A DNA stretch of 64,000 nucleotides. Source: Diphasiastrum complanatum. Lineage: Eukaryota > Streptophyta > Lycopodiopsida > Lycopodiales > Lycopodiaceae. Made by a program: the position numbers and the translations under genes. Shown piece after piece: positions 35,848 through 47,000 of this stretch. The notes beneath the pieces were generated by a model that worked only from the letters and a program-made list of their open reading frames with translations, ran no database searches and was not told where the DNA came from. How positions within the stretch are numbered: the first letter of the stretch is position 1; each line of letters opens with the position of its first letter. Location: assembly GCA_029204225.1 (NCBI GenBank), contig CM055107.1, forward strand, positions 8,281,730 through 8,345,729. Direction: 5' to 3'.

Positions 35848-36667
35848 ATGGTGGAAGGATTGAAGATTAGAAAAAATTCTTGCTTTTTCACGGTGCGCAA
35901 TCAGATGGTGGAGCTGATGAAAGAAATTTATGCGGAATGTTTTAGATTGCCATCGCGTGAAACGATGAAGAAGAAAAAGAAAAGTAAAATCGACCTCGAG
36001 CAGTGGTTCGATTTATCGCATGGAAAGGATGCTATCATTCAAGATACTAAAGGATATGAATTATCTTATTTGGAGAATGTGGGGTGTATAGCGTTTCTAA
36101 AGTGGGTGTGCGATATTATATTCGAAATGGATAAAAATGCCACCATTTCTCCATCAAACTTCCAATATTTTGTTCAGATTTCTGAAGGAACGGAGATAGA
36201 TCTTGGAGAGATCTCATGCTAATTATTTTTAAAGGGCAGGAATAAAACACAACTAATGAGATTATCGGGCGTACATTTCTTCTATTTACTCTTTATTCTG
36301 GACCGTTGTCAGAAGAGGAAACGAGAGATTGAGAAGACCGATATCAAATCAATTGATAGTATCTATGACACGAAGATAACCATGAGCAATAATAAAGACG
36401 AGAACAAAGAAGACGTTGAGCTCACTGAGACAGAATCAGATGTTCAGAGGATGGACACTAATGTGCCTGATTTGTTGAATGACACCAGTTCATCATTTGA
36501 ATCAGATGAGGAATAACCCACAACAAGAGGCTGACCATGAAGAATTGATTATAGAGGATACCCAGAGATTTGCACAGGTGCCCTCATTGAAAATTTTGGA
36601 AAATTGTATGTATATCGACCAGAAAGAGACTGAAGAAAGACTAGTGGAGGAGACCACTAAACCCTAG
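35848..36667 (+). pseudogene. Unrecognised decayed gene with basic core and acidic tail
   Basis: I do not recognise this protein. The first frame (35848-36222) encodes about 124 residues with FFTVRNQMVELMKEIYAECF, a lysine cluster (MKKKKKSK) and FLKWVCDIIFEMDKNATISP. A TAA is followed in the same frame by 36256-36516, rich in Glu/Asp/Lys (KRKREIEKTDIK, then an acidic end). A third piece (36479-36667) is in another frame. Upstream of 35848 protein-like sequence continues in other frames (VGSLRYIDNHVLLTSVCN near 35800), so the gene starts earlier. It looks like a once-real coding region, host or transposon accessory, now broken. Confidence 0.45.
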
Positions 36668-37312
36668 GGACAAATCGAAGGAGACGAAGGCTGAGGAAGA
36701 AAATCGAGCTTCTTGGGTTAATGATTTCGATGACCTTTCTTCCCATGCTTTGTTTCCAGCCTTAAACAGATTGATCATGTCAACAATGGAGGTGGCAAAA
36801 TTTGTAAGATGCCAAGTAAGCATGAAGAAGAAATCCAACAATTGTGGAGGGATACAAAATTCTAGAAGGCTACTATCATTGCTCTTAGTATTACATCAAA
36901 TAAAATTCATGCGCTTTATGAATTACTCTCAAGTAGGGATACAGAAATTGTAAGTATGATGCATTTGAATTTATTGACACTCATATAAATAATATCCAAT
37001 TATGCATTTATAGACAATACGATGTGTTTATAAACTGATATCAAAAAATGAATATTGAATATATTTACATGTTTTAAAAAAATCATAATATGTTATTATG
37101 TTGATATTAAGAATGAAATGTTGTATACATTTGTCTGTTTGCAAAGATAAATGAATAATCGAACGTGGCAAAGTGCATTATTGTCTTTCATATGGCCCTC
37201 GAGCAAGGATTTCCCCCCACATTACTTCTTCTCACTTTTTTTATGAAGAGTTTTAGTATTTGCACCAAGTGTGCATTTATAATATTATGAGTGGATCACG
37301 TGTCAAAAAGTA

Positions 37313-38240
37313 CATTAACAACACATCCTCCAATTTTACTCTTAATGCAAATTAAGTCATTAGGTCCATAAAGCATTGAACTAAGAAAACAAATATCTAT
37401 CTACTTTGAGATAAGATACTTGAGGTTGAGGCTTTGTTTTTGACACAATCACGTGCAAGGTGACCCTCTCCATAGCAATTGAGGCAAAGATTCTTCTTCC
37501 GCTTCTGCTAGGTCCTTCTTGCCACCTTGATGATTATTAGGGTGGTGTTTGGGTTTCTTAGAATTAGGATTGGAAGATGCCTCATTGGTAACTTCCTTAT
37601 CCTTTCTTTTAAATTGAAAACCCTTCTTTTGCTCATATTGACTCTTATGTGGCTTAGGAGTATCACCTTGCAGCCCTAATAGCATCTTCTAAGGTGTTGG
37701 GATGGTTCCTTCGAACATCCACTTGATAGTCCTTAGGTAAACCATCAATTATGAGCATCTATATCTTTGGAGGTATTTCACTATAAAGAGGATCAAGATA
37801 CTCATGGAAATCTTGAATAAACTGATCAAGGCCTTTTGTCATAGTCAATCCTGAAAGCTTTTGAAAATGTTCATAATCATCTAACAAGGGAAGAAAGTAT
37901 TCCTTGAATACTAGGCAGAATGTCTCCCATGTTAATGGTTGTTTTCCTTTGGCTACTAAGTCCTCCCACCATACTAAAGCTTTTCCATCCAAAAACATAG
38001 TAGCGGGGGAGAGTTTTTCACTTTCGAAAAAAAGATTCACGGCAAAATACTTATTCCAAACTCTTTACACTCTAGCCTTCCACTAATGAATAGAAGCAAG
38101 CAACAACACAAGAACTATCCCTTCCTATGGGTGCCATCTCCCTTTCTTATAGATTGGAAAAGACTCTCTGTAAAGCACTAAAGAGTGTCCTCACAAGCCA
38201 ATGAGAAGAGAGGAGGCAAAGGAAAGGCTAAGAGCCCAAC
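37313..38240 (-). repeat. Gag-bearing duplicated block, copy A
   Basis: About 930 bp that recur in the same orientation at 40222-41188. Identity is high along the whole length by eye, including non-coding edges (tcctccaattttac at the left, ctcacaagccaat at the right). The copies are separated by about 2 kb of unrelated AT-rich DNA. Confidence 0.85.
37449..38060 (-). pseudogene. Gypsy-type gag, copy A
   Basis: Minus strand. 38040-37759 reads SPATMFLDGKALVWWEDLVA, TWETFCLVFKEYFLP and GLDQFIQDFHEYLDPL, a clear Retrotrans_gag domain. 37685-37449, in another frame, is the basic linker (KGFQFKRKDKEVTNEASSNP) running to the zinc-knuckle region. The CCHC motif is lost here by frameshift (only the GRGSPC-like trace remains). 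No protease or RT follows. Confidence 0.82.
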
Positions 38241-40221
38241 CTGGTTTGGACTCCCAAAATTTTGGGATGGATTGACTTAGCCAATTAAATTTTGGGAGTC
38301 TTAACTTTGTAAAATGTCATGTGTCTGACAAATTCCACTGCATAATGAGTTATATACGCCTTATTTTCACATGACAATTATGAAATTAAATAGCCATTTG
38401 CATTCAAAATATTCGAATTAGAAAATGGAATATGCATGTATAATTTTGCAGAGTGAAGTTTTGTCATGTATTATGGCACTTGAGTACTTTGCCCTTAGAC
38501 AAATAACACATTATTTTTTTTTAAGTGACCTAGAAATAGTCAAATTTTGCCATATATAATACAATAATTGTCCATATATGAAAAGTTGAAGTGCCAAAAC
38601 AACCTTCAAAAAATCATCTTTTAAACACTCAATTGATAAGTTGTAAGATGCATAAGGATTGCCTTACTATGGGAAGAATAGTGATGCAAAAGAAAAATTG
38701 AAAATTTTCAATTTTAAAGCATAAAAATGATAATTGTCAAAAAGTACTGAAAATTGGAAGTTATTCAATTATATATAGATAACAAATTGATGATGTATAA
38801 AATGTAGGGGAAATTGAAGTGCTTCAGAAAGAACACAAATGTACAAAAAAAAAAAAAAAAACCATTTATAATGCATAACTAGAAACATAGGAAACTGTTC
38901 TGAAATGACTATCTTTAAAATGAATTAGGGCCCCATGTTGTAGCAATCAAAGAGATAAAAAAATTTAGGAAAAAACATAAAAGTGACAACACCTTCATAA
39001 ACTAGCATAAGGAATCCTACCTTACGCTACTTGGAATCAAAAACAAATATATTAATCATTACACACTTAGCAACAAGGAATTCAAGGATGTAGATTGATT
39101 GTAGATTTGACCATTGTAGATGAAAGTAGAACCAAAACAAAAACATGAAAATTTCTAACCAAAAACAAAATTGATAAAAACTACAAATTTAATCAAGCAC
39201 TCTACAAAAAAGAGGAGATACATACCATAGAATGTGATTTCCAACACCTCTATTCCAAAAAAGTGCTCATATACCAAGTTATGAACAACAATATCACTTG
39301 AAGAACCACACAATAAAATATGAACAACTATCAAATAATCAAAGAGAGTTATCTGATCCATAACTTGTCAGAGGCAATGGAGTTAGGCGCCCTACCAAAT
39401 GAACCCAAACTCAAAAATTGACCAAAAATGTTTGAAAAAAAACAAGTAAAAATGGGCAAATGAGAGATTATATAGACCCAATGTACTTATCTAGAATTGT
39501 GAGATCTAAATAATTAATGAAGTTCCAAGTACACTAATTATCAAGGTGTGTAATAAATGCATGTTTTGATTTATTTAAGGCCTAACATAATAAAAAACCC
39601 AAATATATTTGTACTAAATAATGCTTTTGTAAGAATGTGTGAAATCAATAAATAAGTTTGACCACTTTCTTTTTGGAAGATTTTTCAGCATACCAACTGA
39701 GATAAATTTCACCTTGCACTTAGTCAAACCATAGTTGCAAGATATATGGAATGTGCACATTGTAAACACTTTTATATGCAACAAATGGAGTATGGAATTT
39801 TCTGTACTAAATTTCATATCGTTCTTGTAAGGACACATTGCATGATTAACAAAATTTATGCCTATGTATCATACTCTAGTGTACATGCATATGTAATCCA
39901 TGGAAAGCCATGGATGATTATAAGCTTTCAATAGCTCCCTACTTGCTAGTGGGAACATTTTACACATTTTTGTCAATTTGGATTTTTAGGGGGATACGTG
40001 CACGGCTGCGGAGGGGAGTCATTGTTTTCCAAAAAAACCATAATGGTAAACTCTTATGAATTCAATGCATATTTTGCTAAATCCTAGATTACGATATTTA
40101 ACGAAAAAATATAACCAAATACTACATTATTATGTTTGCACATAATAACCTCCTTTACCAATTTGCAAAAATGTGGCATTTTTCTCACTTCACTACAAGC
40201 TCAACATTGAAGACATCTATG
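38241..40221. other. AT-rich spacer between the two gag copies
   Basis: No coding frame that I can support. It begins with an inverted repeat (14-bp perfect arms at 38249-38262 and 38287-38300, gactcccaaaattt), which would fold into a hairpin with a 24-nt loop. A poly-A run lies at about 38846. An LTR between two tandem gag copies would be expected if this were a tandem element array, but I could not find LTR ends or a PBS. Confidence 0.5.
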
Positions 40222-41188
40222 TGCATAATTAATAACATGTCCTCCAATTTTACCCTTCATGCAAATTAAGTCATTAGGTCCATAATGCATTTAACTAAAA
40301 AAACAAATATCTATCTCATCATCTTTGAGATAAGATACATGAGGTTGAGGCTTTGCTTTTTACACAGTCACGTGCAAGGTGACCCTCTCCATTGCAATTG
40401 AAATAAAGATTCTTCTTCCGAGCTTTCGCTAGGTCCTTCTTGCCACCTTGATGATTATTACGGTGGTGTTTGAGTTTTTTAGAATTAGGATTAGAAGATG
40501 CCTCATTGGTAACTTCCTTATCCTTCCTTTTAAATTGAAAACCCTTCTTTTGCTCATTAGGGCGATGACTCCTATGTGGCTTAGGAGTATCACCTTGCAG
40601 CCCTAATAGCATCTTCTAAGGTGTTGAGAAAGTTTCTTCGAACATCCACTTGATAGTCCTTAGGTAAACCATCAACAAACATGAGCATCTGTATCTTTGG
40701 AGATATTTCACTATAATGTATCTTTGAAGGTATTTCACTATAAAGAGGATCAAGATACTCATGGAAATCTTGAATAAATTGATCAAGGCCTTTTGTCATA
40801 GTCAATCTTAAAAGTTTTTGAAAATGTTCATAATCATCTAACAAGGGAACAAAGTATTTCTTGGCAAAACACCTCTCATGTTAATGGTTGTTTTCGTTTG
40901 GCTACTAAGTCCTGCCACCATACTAAAGCTTTTCCATCCAAAAACGTAGTATCGGTGAAGAGTTTTTCACTTTCGGAAAAAAGATTCAAGGCAAAATACA
41001 TATTCCGAACTCTCTACACTCTAGCCTTCCACTACTAAATAGAAGTAAGCAACAACACAAGAATTCTCCCTCTCTATGGGTGCCCTCTCCCTTTCTTATA
41101 GATTGGAAAAGACTCTCTCCAAAGCACTAAAGATTGTCCTCACAAGCCAATTAAAAGAAGGGAGGCAAAAGAATGGCCAAGAGCCTCA
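40222..41188 (-). repeat. Gag-bearing duplicated block, copy B
   Basis: Counterpart of 37313-38240. It differs by an extra internal tandem duplication of about 36 bp (about 40688-40742, tatctttg[ga]a-gatatttcactataa), which repeats the peptide Y-S-E-I. Confidence 0.85.
40319..40990 (-). pseudogene. Gypsy-type gag, copy B
   Basis: 40844-40590 carries GLDQFIQDFHEYLDPLYSEI with the duplicated SEIS segment. 40612-40319 holds the basic linker and FNCNGEGHLARDCVKSK, a zinc knuckle whose first Cys is changed (normally C-F-N-C-x-x-x-G-H-x-x-x-x-C). Further upstream the domain start is disrupted near 40860-40990. The zinc knuckle is better kept than in copy A, but the gene has frameshifts and no pol. 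Confidence 0.82.
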
Positions 41189-43241
41189 CAAGTTACTGAA
41201 ATGTCAAGAGACAAAAATAAACAAGTTATTGAAGACTACAAGCTTGACTGGCCTCTTCTTTGACTTTCAAAAAAGATGATGTCCAAAAATCAGTAATGAA
41301 TTTACTGGAGATCTATCGTCACTTTTGCCATGTTCATATCTATAAATGTTTCTAGCCTTAAATTTGTTCCAGGTTCAAGAAGATCAAGCTTCTTGATCCC
41401 AACAACGTCCATAATAATGAAAATGGATGAGAGAAACATTAACTTCATGGCATGAAAGGAACTGGATATCACCCACTACATAACATAATTGTAAAGCTCT
41501 CTTGATATAGTAAAAATTAGCTAAATCCTAGGTTAAATTGTAGGAGAAAAGAGTCGAACCAAACACTTCATAATCAGTGCTTTACTTCATCGTTCTTCAT
41601 TGTGAATTCACATAACTGTTCAGTTCTCCTCGGAGGCAGAACAAGTTCATGACATACGTAGATTGGCCTAGATTCACATTAAGTGTGCAGTTCTCCTCAG
41701 AGGCAATTTCAGAACAAGCTCGTGGTACATGTGAATTGTGCTTCTTTACCTCAGCCATTGTATATTTTATGTAACTCAGCTATCTAGAGCCTCAACCTAA
41801 CCACCTGAATACAAAACCAGATGAATTAGGCACAAGAGCCACTGAAAGATTGCAATTAGCGTGTAATAAAAAAAACAGTCACTACATGAAGCAGGCTTCA
41901 ACCCACAGACCAATCTTATTTCAGAGTCATATGACAGATATATGATGATAGTATTCTGAATAAGCATGATCCATTTTCCTCTGTAGACAAACTTTTGCAG
42001 CAAGATATGTAACATCACACAAGTTTCGCGATCCTCATTATCTGCTGACCTTAGTAATCCTTGAGATTATGGGGGTGAAAAGGTAACCAGAACAAAGACT
42101 TATTGATAAGATTCGTATTGCGAAACCTACAATACCACTCTAGAACTTGACAATCTGGGAAGACTAAATATATGACTGCTTCGTATTCTCCTTATGTTTT
42201 GCTTATCAAAGGACAAAAGCTAATGTGAATCACTACTGCAAATAGTTGAAAGCCAAAAAAGTACACTTTGTTGATTATAATTCATAACTAACTTCAGGTT
42301 TACCTTGTTTGAACGTTTTATGTGTAGAAATGCTTCTTGTAAAAATTGCAAAGTTACACTTAGGGACTAAATTTCCAGAAAACCGACAGCTTTAAACTCC
42401 ATTCCAAGTTCTTGAGAATGCATACCACAAGCTAAAAGAACATAGAAATAATCTTTTTATTTTAAATGTGTGTTAATGACAAGTAAAAAGGTGCTGATAG
42501 CTTGAGAGTCGAGACAAATCCAGCTGTCTAGTCAGCTTCCTTTTTCTAAAACCTTGCACAGCCATTTGGAGGATCGGGAGATGCAACACATAAATGTGTT
42601 GTCTCTACACAACTGCTCACATAGGTCCATTGCCGCATATAATGGGACTTGGATGTTCCAGAAACACAATTAGCACATGTAAAACCTTCCTTATGCTGAC
42701 ATTAGGTCCAATTATTGAAATAATAAATATGGCATTACATAAACTACCTTCTCGGAAACCCCAGACATAGAAAGGTATCTTTCTAGCATTAGGCATGTGC
42801 AAGACCCCCTGTTGAGTGCATTGAGCACATAGAATCTATTCAAGTGTTGGTCCTTTTGGACACATTCCCATAATGTCATTGTGGCTGAGGAATTGACCAC
42901 TATTTCTAATGACATAGATCGAATTGCCCAAGATATGGAGATTATTATTCCTCATAAAATTTAATCTAGACAACAGGAGTGTCAAATACCAGATTAGCTG
43001 GGAGCACCATGCTTCGTGGACCACTACTATCAGGTCATAACGGCACGTACACACCAAACTCTTCAAAAGGACTTGATGGTAAGCTACTAAACAACCATGT
43101 TGAATCCATATCTTGAAGGTCTACAGAACCAGCTGAACAAAATAAAATAACAAAGCATGCATCTAAAAACTGGCTCTAATGTACATGATCTGATAAAATG
43201 TCAAACAAAAGATGAAATCGTTAACTAGCCCTCCAAACACC
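41189..43241. other. Downstream flank of the aldo-keto reductase gene
   Basis: No coding sequence recognised. A partial direct repeat (cagttctcctc[ag]gaggca, at about 41624 and 41690) is visible. The part nearest 43241 probably includes the 3' untranslated region of the minus-strand reductase gene. Confidence 0.4.
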
Positions 43242-44007
43242 TTATGATTCAAAATCATCATCAATTTCCTTAACTGCCTGTAAAGGGCCACTGTCGTGTA
43301 GATATGAGTGACTGCTATCAATTAGCTGTAACTGAGGCTCCATAGTATTGATATGACGCCAATCCTTCTCTGACAAAGTCCAATTTAAAATGTCAAAATT
43401 CGATTTAATCCTTTCAGGTTTCCGGCTTCGTGGTAGCACACTGGTGCCCCGTTGCACACCCCAACGCAAAATTATCTGTGCAAAAAGGTTTCATGCGATT
43501 TAATGGCAAGAGTTGTGAACTGTAGATAAGGCAAACAATAAACCAGTCTACAGATAGACTGATCAGAAAGCAATTATGCAGTCAAAGATAATTATGAGAA
43601 TGATTCAGGACAGTTTTCAGGAAGAAAAACACAGACCTGGGCAGGGGTCTTGCCAAGGCGTTCTGCAATTGCAGCTACAGCAGAAGTTCTCAACATTGGA
43701 GCATGCACAGACCGTGATCTTGAAAAAATCGGCGCACTCGTGGGAGCAACTTCTATTTCTTCGGGCGATTCAATGCCTGAGATACTTGCTAAACTGCTCT
43801 CAGGAATACCCAGAGGAGTATGAGCTGATACATGAATGCCCTTAGATTGGCAAAACTTGATTAGCTCATCTTGACGCCAAAATGGGTGCAACTCCACCTG
43901 ATTGATGAATAGGATACTTAGAAAGCATTGAATGCCTCATCAAAATTGTTCCTAACAAGAACATGCCAATCTTTACTATCTAAATTTGAACAGATTGGAC
44001 ATATCAT

Positions 44008-44093
<86 letters not shown>

Positions 44094-47000
44094 CTTTGTT
44101 GGTGAAGAGAAAATCAGGTTGAGACATAAACTAGTGAATGATAGGATTGAGGGGAGTACCAAAGAACTACTGAATAGCACTAATTTGTTTATCATGCATA
44201 GGATAGTGAAGTTCATAAGACTACAACTTAATGATTCATATCCCATGGACATAATTATCTTGGTCTGAACAAGAGTTCTGAACATATACATAAATGTTAT
44301 ATTGTTCTTCTTCAACAATACCCCGGGCCTTATTGATTCACACTGACCCCGTAATTGAAGACATTCATTTCATTACCTCACTTCACTCATTTGGGAAGGA
44401 CCCTACAAATAATTAGGCCTAGACGATTGATGTTAAGTCACAAGTCTAGGAGTCGACACAACAAAGGTGGCATCCAATCTTCAACTTTATCCCCTCCTCA
44501 AAATTGGTTAATGAATTCTCAACGAAGCTCACATGTTGGGGAGCGTGTTCCCGTTCTCATGAACATTCGTGTTCAGTGGGAATGACGTAAGCATTCCACG
44601 ATGGTGGAACATGTTCCCCTAGCCATGCGAGCACCAACATTCTAAGGATCTAATTTCATATGTGCCATGTGGACCTACTCTCTATAAAGACACTAATTTT
44701 TACCACAGGCACATTCTGATGTCAAGGGGTCCACACATTTCATTGTTCTTATTTCTAGCAACTTTGTGCAATATCCCTGCTCACCTCATCCCCACAAAAA
44801 ATGCAGGCTATCTGACACCCATATCGCCCAAAAAAAAAAAAACGTTCCGGCGGGGAACGTGTTCCGGGATGCGTTTCGGAACGTCTAATGCAACTATGGA
44901 GTGTGTGGCTGCGTGTGTGTATGTGTGTGTGTATACATATACACAATAGATAGACAGGCAATTCTAGAATCGCAATCTGAATCGAAGTTCGTAATTTGCT
45001 CAGGGGTCACGATTGGCAACAAAAAGAACGAAAAGACAAAAAAAAATGTAAATACATACAATATAGGTATTAGTAGGAAGAGAAAACATAGAGAATTAAG
45101 ATTAAATGGTTTTTAGTAGTTTTAGGTCCAATTCCAGGTAGTTAATAAGATCTCGTTTATATGAAATGGATTGTCATTACATCTGTCAATGTTGGGTTCG
45201 CTTGAAGTACTTTATCCAAATGTTGACGAATGTGATCTTGAAGACCACGTAGATAGTGTTGGATAGATAACTCTTCATCAAGACACCTCTGTTTAGATGC
45301 TACCAAACGGAATCTCGTATTATACGCCTTTACAGAACCGGTTTGTTCCAGCATATACCAAGAATCCATATAATAATCTATGAATATTTCTGCACAAAAC
45401 TCCTTGAAATCGTCCCATGACTTGGGTTCATACTCTGGATGACGTAATACTCTTTGCCACCAATCATAGGCTTTTCCTCGGAAATAAGATATTGTCGTTG
45501 TAATTTTGCCCTGATCAGAGATAAAATGTAGTCGAAGATTCTCATCGACAATAGATAACCAGTCATCAATATGCAGTGAACTCATTTCTCCATCAAAGGT
45601 TGGTATGTTCTCAAAAGGAACATCGTCAAGATTTCGTCGAATATTGATTTGTTGACGTTGAGTTGTCTTTGATGAACTGCTCTCACCATTGTAACATGAA
45701 CTAGGAATGGTCACGATGCTCCCAAGTTATGAACGTAGCCACGGCTGATCTAGATTTAGTCTATGAAAGCATCACATAAGCAAGACTTAACCCTAGAAAG
45801 TAGGAGAGAGAAAGCTTAAAGAGACTAAAGAAGGAGATCATATCATAAGCCAAGTAACAAATGACACAGAATCCCTACTTATAGCCAAGAGGAAGCCCTA
45901 AAAGGAAGCTTCCAGTGGCTAGGGCCAAACTGAGAGGGAAAATAGTGCGCCCTCCAAGAAGGCCCCCACTCTCGGTAATATGACTAAATAACCAATATAG
46001 TGAATCATAGGGCCCAAGGCCAATAATATGGTTTAAATGTCAATAATAGGGCCTAAGGCCAACCATATAGTCTAAATGTCAAATAATGAATAAAAAAGGG
46101 CCCAAAGCCTACCTATGCATAAAGTAAAGTAAATGTAAATGGACATGGCGAATGTAATGAGCCGAGTCCATAACTCTCCCCGACACAAAAATAAGACCCA
46201 ACTGCCATAAAGGACTGGATCAAGTAACAGCAAGCCCTGGAGGATCAACTGGAACAACATCTGGTGTAGTAACAACTGGAGCAACAGCTCTGTAGAGGAA
46301 TCAACAAGTGCGGCAAGAGCACGAGCCTGATCCGCAAGTGACAGTGTATGATAAAAGACATCAATAGGCTCCCATGTGGCCTCCTCAACAGGACGACCAT
46401 CCCACTGGACTAGGAACTGAATCTGCCGGCGGCGTCGACTATGATGCAAACGCACCTGAAGGATAGCAGCAGGTAATAAAGGAAAGAGATCCGGTGCAGT
46501 AGGAAACTCAGCATCACGAGGAGCATCATCCTCAATAGCAGCACATAATAAACTGACATGGAATATATCACAGGCACGTGTGAAAGTAGGAAGCTGAAGA
46601 CGATATGTAACTGGACTAAGAACCTCCAATATACAATAAGGCCCATAAAAACGTGGTGCAAGCTTCTCAGTAGAAGCATGGCCCTGAATAAAATGATGAC
46701 GTGCAAACCGTAGGCGTAGATATACCATATCACCAACATGAAACTCAACATGACGTCGATGACGATCAACTGAAGCCTGATAACGCTGCTGGACCTGCTG
46801 CAAATGGGAACTGGCCTGGAGAATAAGCTCGCGAGCACCTGATAGAAATGAAGACAGTGTCACAGGTGTATCCTCGGGAGGAAGAGGAATACCAGGTAAA
46901 AGAGGTGCATAACCATGAGATAATAAAAATGGTGCAACGTCGGTGCTAGTACTAACAGAGCTGTTATAGCTATACTCTGCCAAACATAAGTGTTGATCCC

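Noticed and set aside
38241-40221. Tandem element array with an LTR between the gag copies
   Set aside because: No LTR ends, PBS or polypurine tract could be found in the spacer.
43918-44127. Ser-Leu repeat frame near exon 2
   Set aside because: Again a GA microsatellite read in frame.
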